Assembly: GCA_028292285.1 (NCBI GenBank) | Contig: JAQGMP010000397.1 | Coordinates: forward strand, 1-39,053 | Direction of reading: 5' to 3' | Length of the DNA stretch: 39,053 bases | Origin: Variovorax sp. | GTDB lineage: Bacteria > Pseudomonadota > Gammaproteobacteria > Burkholderiales > Burkholderiaceae_C | Shown: positions 29,735-39,053 of the stretch, piece after piece | Layout of the letters: each line of letters starts with the position of its first letter | Position numbering within the stretch: the first letter of the stretch is position 1 | Translations under genes and position numbers: made by a program | The notes under the pieces: model-generated | Told to the model about the DNA's origin: nothing | Seen by the model: the letters and a program-made list of their open reading frames with translations, nothing else | Databases searched by the model: none

Positions 29735-30505
29735 TCAGTTCCTGAGTTCGACCCACGCCGGGGCGTGATCGCTGCTGCCCTCCAGGCCGCGGACGGCGCG
29801 ATCCGCGCCCGCGCGCCGCATGCGCCGCGCCACGCTCGGGCTGAGAAGCAGGTGGTCGATGCGCATCCCGGCGTCACGCGGCCAGCGGTTGCGCAGATAG
29901 CTCCAGAACGTATAGATTGACTTGTGCGGCGACTGGCGATGCAGCGCGTCGGTCCATCCCGCCTCAAGCAGCTCCCGATAGGCCGCACGCGGCGCCGGCT
30001 GAAGCAACGCGTTATCGACGAAGGAGCGCGTGGCATAGATGTCCGCATCGGTCGGCACCACGTTGTAGTCTCCGGCCAGTACCGCCGGGTGGCCCGACGA
30101 GAGCAGCGTGGCTGCGTGCGCGTTGAACCGCTTGAACCAGTCGAGCTTGTAGGCGAACTTGGGACCGGGCTGCGGGTTGCCGTTGGGCATGTAGCAGCAG
30201 CCGATGACCACGCCCTGCACGGCCGCTTCCAGATACCGAGCTTCCTTGTCCGACGGATCGCCCGGCAGCCCGCGCCTCACTTCCAATGGCATCTCCCTGG
30301 CCAGAATGGCGACGCCGTTCCAGCTGGTCTGCCCCAGCACCAGCGCTTCGTAGCCCATGGAGCGGACCTCCTCATACGGGAATGCAGCGGAGGTGCACTT
30401 GAGCTCCTGCAAACACACGACGTCCGGGGACGTCACATCGAGCCACGCGCGCAACGTCTCGAGTCGCTTGCGGACATTGTTGATGTTGTACGTCGCGATG
30501 CGCAA
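29735..30505 (-). CDS. xth: Exodeoxyribonuclease III (AP endonuclease family)
   Basis: RIATYNINNVRKRLETLRAWLDVTSPDVVCLQELK, GDYNVVPTDADIY, MRIDHLLLSP, SSDHAPAWVEL; apparent TTG start. Confidence 0.93.
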   Translation of the reverse strand: MRIATYNINNVRKRLETLRAWLDVTSPDVVCLQELKCTSAAFPYEEVRSMGYEALVLGQTSWNGVAILAREMPLEVRRGLPGDPSDKEARYLEAAVQGVVIGCCYMPNGNPQPGPKFAYKLDWFKRFNAHAATLLSSGHPAVLAGDYNVVPTDADIYATRSFVDNALLQPAPRAAYRELLEAGWTDALHRQSPHKSIYTFWSYLRNRWPRDAGMRIDHLLLSPSVARRMRRAGADRAVRGLEGSSDHAPAWVELRN

Positions 30506-31012
30506 AGCGGCGCCTGCTCAGGGTCGCGCCGCCGGCTTCGCCAATGGCGCTTTTACCTTGGCGGTCAGGGCAACCCACGTCTGGTAGTCGAACAAGAGCA
30601 AGCACCTGCCTGAACCCGAGACAGTGGGCGCCTTGGTTGCGCGCCGCGTTTCGACACGCTGTGGCGGCAAGGCAAGATCGAGATGGGACTGACGCTCTTT
30701 TCTCATCCCCGAATCATCGTCGGAACGACCGGACGGTCCGTAGGTCGAAGCCGAATTTGGGCGCCAATCCCAGTGGTTGGCTGTCGACCGGCAACCGGCC
30801 GGTGGCGCTCATCTGGAACGCACGCGCGGCCACGGCAGGATGGTGGGCATCGATACAGGGAGGTGCATTGACGACGACCCAAACCATGAAACCGTGGACA
30901 GTTCAGCGCGCGCGTGGCTCGATGGCACTTGAAATCCGGCTCGCCTGCCGTAGATCGGGTCAGGGTTGCATTCTCCCTGCAGCCCCGCGGAACCCACAGA
31001 AAGGAGTTGATC

Positions 31013-31243
31013 ATGTCTTCAGGGTTTGTCTCTTCCCGCTCGCGGACCGAAGGACGGACTCGCACGGCGATGAGCCGAGGCGCCGGCAGGCCCGTCATGA
31101 GCGAAAAACAGATCGAGGCGTACCTTATCGCTCGTGATGCGCTGCGCGCTATGCGGCGGGCTCGTTGGTCCTCGCCGCGCGTCCAAGCATCCGGCTTCAT
31201 CGGAGGCACCCGAGGAAGTCATCGTCCATTCTTGCAGTCGTAA
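31013..31243 (+). CDS. Uncharacterised small protein, paralogue of 6387..6626
   Basis: AAGGAGTTGATCATG start region; core GRPVMSEKQIEAYLIARDALRAMRR. Confidence 0.65.
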   Translation: MSSGFVSSRSRTEGRTRTAMSRGAGRPVMSEKQIEAYLIARDALRAMRRARWSSPRVQASGFIGGTRGSHRPFLQS

Positions 31244-31846
31244 GCGGCCACGTCAGCTGTCGACAGACCGGGGGCTCGCGCAAGGACTTCCATGATCGAC
31301 GCCGCAGCGCCGAGCTATGTCCGTGTGCCCGCTGACTTCGGCGCCTTCGGAGCGCGCCGCCGCCGACGACACGGCATGTACGACCGCCCAGCCCACAACG
31401 GTCTCACCAAGCGTCCAGCCTCATCGGACAACCGCGCGGTCGTCGGTGTTCTCGCACTGGCCCGACGAAGCCGCATCCTGGCGGATGGCATGACGGCCGC
31501 CAACGCCTCGGCTCGACCGACGCGGTTGCGGCGCGTGTCACGATCCGCACCGACACACGGTCGCTCCCTTCATCTCGAAAAGGTCACCATCGAGTTCAAG
31601 CCGGCCGCGCCAAGTCGCTCCATTGGGCGGGCAGACCCGCCATGCGAGTTGTCCTCGCTCCCACCGGCTCAAGGGCCACGCTGCCGGAGACGAGACCGCG
31701 CTGGAAAGACGCTGGCGCGCCTTCTCAGCGACCCCGGTGATTTGAGCCACCTGATCCGGCGACGCCCGCCTCGCGGCGCAAGCCCTGCTCCTCCCGCGCC
31801 GCGGTGGTGCCACGATGAACACAGTCCATGACGATGCAGGGCCGAG

Positions 31847-32104
31847 TCAGGACCGGGTGGTGAACGCCGAGTCTGTCGGCGCTGTCCGCCGGTCGCCTTG
31901 GTGGTCGGAGCCTCGAGCCGGCACTGGCTTGATGTCCAGGGCGTCGAATCCGCCGACCCCATTGGATTTTGCGCGTCGCCGGCTCTCGGCTTCGTACATG
32001 TGCGCCATCCCGAGCGCCTTCTGGTTTCCCTGCAAAGCCTTCCCGCGCCAAACAATGGCTTTGACTTGGATTTCGTCGTCGGTCAGATCGTTAAGTGGAG
32101 TCAT
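31847..32104 (-). CDS. Hypothetical small protein
   Basis: MTPLNDLTDDEIQVKAIVWRGKALQGNQKALGMAHMYEAESRRRAKSN...; protein-like N-terminal two thirds. Confidence 0.5.
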   Translation of the reverse strand: MTPLNDLTDDEIQVKAIVWRGKALQGNQKALGMAHMYEAESRRRAKSNGVGGFDALDIKPVPARGSDHQGDRRTAPTDSAFTTRS

Positions 32105-32284
32105 GGAAATATTGTCAGTGCCTGAGTCGTAGTACGAACTTTGAATGCGCGCAGCGGCTTGCCGATGAAGCGAACGAATTCACGCTGGTGTTCAGAGCTT
32201 TCGATTCCGACCAGAACGCGCAAGTCTGCCCTGTTGCTTTTCAGAATCTCAGACTCACGCCCAGTGAGCCCCGGACGGACGACT

Positions 32285-33440
32285 TCACAGGCGCCCGACC
32301 GCCGCCTTGGACAGCCGGCCGACTTCAGCGTAAACGCTCGCGGTGGCGGTCCGCGCCAGCGACGCGCCGGCGGCCACTTCCACCGACGTGTGGCCGATGC
32401 CGTTGGAGATCGTCGTCGAGCCCGCCGGGCCGATGAAGTTCGTGTGGTCCGTGCCGTTGAAGCCGTGCCAAGGTTCAGCCGCCACCCAGCGCGAAGCACT
32501 GACTGGTCTCGGCCGAAGCCGTCACGCTGTGGCCGTCGCCGCTGGCACGGGTTCCATCGGTGGCGTTGGCCGTGAGGTCTTGCCGCCTGTGCTGCAGCAC
32601 GAAGTCAGCGTACTGGCCTTGCAGGTTGGCATAGGCCGCGTAGCTGCCCAGGTAGACGGTGTCGGCGCGCAGGTTGCCCGCATGCGTGGCGGACGAATGG
32701 AGGCCATGCAAGCCGTCGATTCGTGCGTCGCTTCGCAGCTTGCCCCCATGCACGCCGGCACTCCAGGCGTCGCTGGCAAAGAGATCCACGCCGGCCTGAA
32801 CGCCGTCCATGCTGATGCGGCTGCTTGGTTCGGTCGGGCCCGACTGCGCGACCGTTGTGGTGCCGCCAAGGATGCGGCCCCAGGCGCGGCGGTTCGATGA
32901 AGAAGGCGCGGAGGCGTCATCGATCGACGCGCCTTCGTCCCCGCCGCGGCGGTGCAAGTCCGACAGCATCGCCAGATCGCTTTGACGCGGTCCCTGCGGC
33001 AAGGGCGCGTGCAAGGGCAGGTCGGCGCGGCAAGGCGGCCGGCTGGCAGCCATCGCCGATTCGCCGGACCGCCCGGGGTGGCGGCACCACCGGAAATGCA
33101 AAGATCGCCGGCGCATTGGTGCGCAGGAACCAGTCGTTGCCCGCGCCCGGGGCGTCGGCCGCGTATAGGCGTATCAGACGGCCCCGGTATCGACGTGACC
33201 CCCCAGCGTGAAGGCGACCTTGCCGGTCCGCGCGGCGTCACGGCGCCGTTCAACGCAGTGGCGACGCCCGGGCGTCGCAACGTCGATGTCGCAACAGAGC
33301 GTCGCGGAGTGTGCTGGCAGCGGCGTGCACAGGGCTGCGGCGAGCGACGCACTTGCCGTGAAAGCGAAGCGCGGCACCCCCCCCCTCAGAGTTGCTGGCT
33401 GCTGGCCATGGCGACCTTCCGAAAGCTCCGAACCGTTCGT
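32285..33440 (-). pseudogene. Degenerate autotransporter (signal-like peptide plus frameshifted beta-barrel)
   Basis: On the minus strand, in changing frames: signal-like PRFAFTASASLAAALCTPLPAHSA; LIRLYAADAPGAGNDWFLR...FPVVPPP; LPLHAPLPQGPRQSDLAMLSDLHRRGGDEG...RRAWGRILGG; WHGFNGTDHTNFIG...TSVEVAAGASLARTATASVYAEVG. Confidence 0.65.
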
Positions 33441-33619
33441 CCCTGTCCTCTTATGCACCGCGGCTCCTCGCGCTCCAAGCGTCCGTTTCGAAGCGTCGGG
33501 TATCCCGGCAAGGCAAGCATCAGGTCGCCGAGCGAAGAGAACCATGATTGCCCGACGTTGCGCGAGCCGCTATCCTGCTTTCAACCCGTCAATAGCCAAT
33601 TCTTGGCGCAAGGAAAAGC

Positions 33620-34630
33620 ATGGGATCGGTCGGCACCAATGTGCGAAGCTCGGAAGGCATGGCCACACAAGTAGCGGCCAGAAACCAGACCGTTGACGCG
33701 TTGAGGGTCATCTGTTTCGTCGGGGTGGTCGCAATTCATGTGAATGTGATGGGAATGTTCGGCGAACGCTCATTTCTTGGGTTCGTAACGACAGCGTTGG
33801 CTCGCGTTTCGGTTCCGATCTTTTTTATCGCAAGCGGCTGTTTCACCAGCTTCAGCGGCGATGTCATTGCGAAAAGCGCACGGCGGCTGCTCGTGCCCTA
33901 TGTTTTCTGGTTTGCGCTCTACAGTCATAGAGCCATCTTCGAGGCCCTCACGGATCCCCACGTTGGATCCGTCGTCAAAATCGCGGCGCACTTGGTGTTG
34001 ACCGGAGGACACGAGGGCTATCACCTCTGGTTTCTGCCCGCGCTGTTCATCGGCATCGCGATCGTGACTCTATGGTGCAGACACGGGCTCCCATATGCAG
34101 CCTGGATTTTTGGGACGCTGTATGCCGTCGCCGTGCTGCTCAATACGGGCGTCTACGGCGCAGGCCCGAGCATTCCTAACTTCGTATCGCAGAACGGACT
34201 GATGGAGGCGCCGATTTTCCTGATTATCGGCAACGCCTTTAAGACGATGGATCGCCAGCGGCTCGGATACGGACCAATTTTCGTGGTCGTTGCTTGTGGA
34301 CTGGCGCTCGACACGGTCGAAACCGTTCTGACGAACCCTTCGCTGGACGACGGTCCGAGCCTCACCTTTGGCGTGCTCATTGGCGCGACGGCGCTGTTCG
34401 CACTCGCGATCAAGGTGCAGGTTTCCGCGCCTTGGACGATCAGGCTTTCAAGAGTGATGATGGGCGCCTACTGCGTGCACTTGGCTATCGTGTACGCCTT
34501 TGCTCATTGGTTGACACCGATCGGTCGACCCTGGTTCGGCATTGTTGCGACCATCCTCATCGCGACGTTCAGCTACATGCTCGCCTTGCTTTTGAAGCAA
34601 ATCAAATACGTGTCTGCGCTTGTTCGATAG
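33620..34630 (+). CDS. Acyltransferase 3 family membrane protein
   Basis: VDALRVICFVGVVAIHVN, VSVPIFFIASGCFTSF, HLWFLPALFIGIAIVTL typical of OatA/WecH-like acyltransferases. Confidence 0.9.
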   Translation: MGSVGTNVRSSEGMATQVAARNQTVDALRVICFVGVVAIHVNVMGMFGERSFLGFVTTALARVSVPIFFIASGCFTSFSGDVIAKSARRLLVPYVFWFALYSHRAIFEALTDPHVGSVVKIAAHLVLTGGHEGYHLWFLPALFIGIAIVTLWCRHGLPYAAWIFGTLYAVAVLLNTGVYGAGPSIPNFVSQNGLMEAPIFLIIGNAFKTMDRQRLGYGPIFVVVACGLALDTVETVLTNPSLDDGPSLTFGVLIGATALFALAIKVQVSAPWTIRLSRVMMGAYCVHLAIVYAFAHWLTPIGRPWFGIVATILIATFSYMLALLLKQIKYVSALVR

Positions 34631-34770
34631 CGAGTTCGGCTCTGGTCGATCGGATCGCTCGCAGAGCAGCATGGATTTCAGTTCGAGCTACGAACTTGCG
34701 GGCGTGCATGAAGGATTGAATCCAAGCAGAGCGCACGGAGGTGGGCCGCAGTCGTGGCGCCAGCGCGCGC

Positions 34771-34968
34771 TCAAGGCTGTCGAAGCACGAACGGTTCGGC
34801 CTTGCGCATCCAGTCTTCATGTAGCCGCTCGATCTCGGCGAGTTGCTGGTGCATGCGACCGGCGTTCAGAGGCTCGCCATGCATGACCGCTGACATCATC
34901 CGTTTGTGCTTGTCGGTGGCTGCTTTCCAAGCATCGTAGGCCGCATGAAATTCTTCTCTGGTGACCAT
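34771..34968 (-). CDS. Hypothetical 65-aa protein
   Basis: MVTREEFHAAYDAWKAATDKHKRMMSAVMHGEPLNAGRMHQQLAEIERLHEDWMRKAEPFVLRQP; helical, protein-like. Confidence 0.6.
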   Translation of the reverse strand: MVTREEFHAAYDAWKAATDKHKRMMSAVMHGEPLNAGRMHQQLAEIERLHEDWMRKAEPFVLRQP

Positions 34969-35024
34969 GGCTGCTCCTCAGGATGTTGACGCGGCTGCAT
35001 CGTAAAGGTCGCCGCCGCCGGCGC

Positions 35025-35732
35025 TCAAGGCGCCTCGTCGCTGTCGTTCGTTGCGACCAACGCCGCAGGCGGCACGATGGGCCCAGCGACGAACACCTCG
35101 ACAGGCGACAGCCGCAGCAACTGCTTCGCTTCCTCGACGGTGCCCGCCAGCCACTGGTCGACATCGCCCGCTTCGATCGGGATCACGCTGCGCTTGTCCT
35201 GGTCGTCCGGCCCGGCTTTCGGGTCGGGCTTGTGCATGCGGCGCATCAGCGCGTGGTCGTCGGCGTTGATCGTGAGCATCGTGTAGCTCTCGTGCACCTC
35301 GCCCGTGTCCCTGTTTGTCCAGACGTTCCACAGGCCCGCCAAGCCCCACGGCGCCCCGTCCGCCCGGCTGAACTGCCACCAGATGTTCTTGCCCGTTTCC
35401 CAGTTCGGCTCATCGAACGAGGCCGCGGGAATGATGCAGCGCTGCCCGCGCTTCCATGGGTCTTTGTAGCTGGCCTTCTCGGCCAGCTCTTCGCTGCGCG
35501 CGTTGTTGGTCGGGAATTTGAGCCTGGGCTCTCTGGCGAACCACGGGATCAAACCCCACTGGCCTACGACCAGCTCGCGCTCGTAGCCCGTCGAGTGCCG
35601 CGCACGGCGGATGAAAGGGCCGGGCGACCGAGGGAAGACCTGGCGCGCAAAGAGCGGCGGCTGGTTCGTCGGGCCGAGATGCCAGAAGCGCTCCATCTCG
35701 GCCTCGGCCGGCGTGACGTATCGATTGCACAT
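35025..35732 (-). CDS. SOS response-associated peptidase (SRAP/YedK-HMCES family)
   Basis: Cys2 MCNRY, WGLIPWFA, TNNARSEELAEKASYKDPWKRGQRCIIPAASFDEP. Confidence 0.93.
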   Translation of the reverse strand: MCNRYVTPAEAEMERFWHLGPTNQPPLFARQVFPRSPGPFIRRARHSTGYERELVVGQWGLIPWFAREPRLKFPTNNARSEELAEKASYKDPWKRGQRCIIPAASFDEPNWETGKNIWWQFSRADGAPWGLAGLWNVWTNRDTGEVHESYTMLTINADDHALMRRMHKPDPKAGPDDQDKRSVIPIEAGDVDQWLAGTVEEAKQLLRLSPVEVFVAGPIVPPAALVATNDSDEAP

Positions 35733-35786
35733 GGGGGAGATTCTGCGGTGTGCCTGCCCCCATGTTCGTCGGACACCAGCGAGATT

Positions 35787-36221
35787 TCAGCATCCGCGCG
35801 GGTGCGAGTCGATACATGGCCATCTGGGCCCATTCCCTGTTTCACGCACACTTGCTTGCGAGCTCGAGTCCAGCGTGTCACCGAAGGCGATATCCACGAA
35901 CTCACCGCTGCCAAGATCGAGCGCCAGCTCGTTCAGCTCCCAGCGAAGTTCGTGGACGGCCGCAAGCTGCGCGCCGCGGTTGCCCAGAAACCACTCCTCA
36001 AAATCTCCGGTAGCGTCCGCCGCCCAATCCCGGGTCGCCAGCGATTCACCGTGGCGACAACGCCCTTCGACGATGCCGAGGGTGCTCTCCACGCCAGGCA
36101 TGCCCACCCTGGCGTCCAGACCCCCATGGTGCATCACGTCCCAAAGCTCCGCCGGTGTGGCTGTGTCGAGCCAACGCTCGCCACGGCATACAAGCTCCTC
36201 GTATTCATTCAGGGCGCTCAT
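35787..36221 (-). CDS. Hypothetical protein
   Basis: MSALNEYEELVCRGERWLDTATPAELWDVMHHGGLDARVGMPGVESTLG...; start overlaps the end of the upstream small ORF. Confidence 0.6.
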   Translation of the reverse strand: MSALNEYEELVCRGERWLDTATPAELWDVMHHGGLDARVGMPGVESTLGIVEGRCRHGESLATRDWAADATGDFEEWFLGNRGAQLAAVHELRWELNELALDLGSGEFVDIAFGDTLDSSSQASVRETGNGPRWPCIDSHPRGC

Positions 36222-36414
36222 TTGGAGACTCCTCGCTTGTGACAGGTTTGAGCCACTCGGTCGCAGCGTCCGTCGGCGTCAGGCTGCGCAAGTGCTCGTC
36301 CCGCCATAGATCGCGCGCCAGCTCTTCGAGGACAGCCGCGTCGATCGTTCGCCAACGCTGGTGCAAGCGGTGCGCGCAAGCCCCAATCCAAACATCAGCG
36401 TTCAACGATTCCAT
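36205..36414 (-). CDS. Hypothetical small protein
   Basis: ATG at 36414: MESLNADVWIGACAHRLHQRWRTIDAAVLEELARDLWRDEHLRSLTPTDAATEWLKP... Confidence 0.65.
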   Translation of the reverse strand: MESLNADVWIGACAHRLHQRWRTIDAAVLEELARDLWRDEHLRSLTPTDAATEWLKPVTSEESPNERPE

Positions 36415-36434
36415 ATCGACATCGTACAAAACAA

Positions 36435-36450
36435 CTGGATGTATGTACAG
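36435..36450 (+). promoter_or_regulatory. LexA/SOS box candidate between dnaE2 and the divergent small-gene operon
   Basis: CTGGATGTATGTACAG: one mismatch to CTGT-N8-ACAG, 34 nt before the dnaE2 GTG and 20 nt from the divergent ATG. Confidence 0.6.
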
Positions 36451-36484
36451 TAAATAGCCCTGATGCCGATGTCCGTGTTTTGTT

Positions 36485-39053
<2,569 letters not shown>

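Overview
This is a GC-rich 39 kb bacterial chromosomal window, probably Burkholderiales/Comamonadaceae-like (inferred from protein style only). I found no rRNA, tRNA, CRISPR array or transposase. The best-supported genes are: HAD hydrolase, CheB-like protein, APC permease, DUF2721-like membrane protein, S9 peptidase, patatin, isochorismatase-like hydrolase, LLM oxidoreductase, DksA/TraR protein, thioredoxin-reductase-like flavoprotein, DUF2244 protein, cytochrome c oxidase subunit I, DUF4142 protein, sensor kinase, hemerythrin, DUF2934 proteins, an amino-acid ABC binding protein, LysR regulator, class V aminotransferase, DUF3072, VOC protein, LigD, DUF3606, exonuclease III, acyltransferase 3, SRAP peptidase and a right-truncated DnaE2. 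The dnaE2 reading frame runs off the window and is missing from the supplied ORF track, which shows only an antisense ORF there. The most interesting signals are: (1) two LexA/SOS-box-like sites, one between dnaE2 and a divergent pair of unknown small genes, and a perfect CTGT-N8-ACAG site 31 nt upstream of a DUF3072 small protein; (2) a dispersed pair of paralogous uncharacterised small proteins sharing a core motif and ribosome-binding region; (3) a stand-alone HisKA-only protein translationally coupled to a HAD phosphatase; (4) a CheB-like protein lacking the catalytic serine; (5) a frameshifted autotransporter remnant with a 9-nt homopolymer; (6) an xth-DUF3606-ligD repair cluster with no ku in the window.
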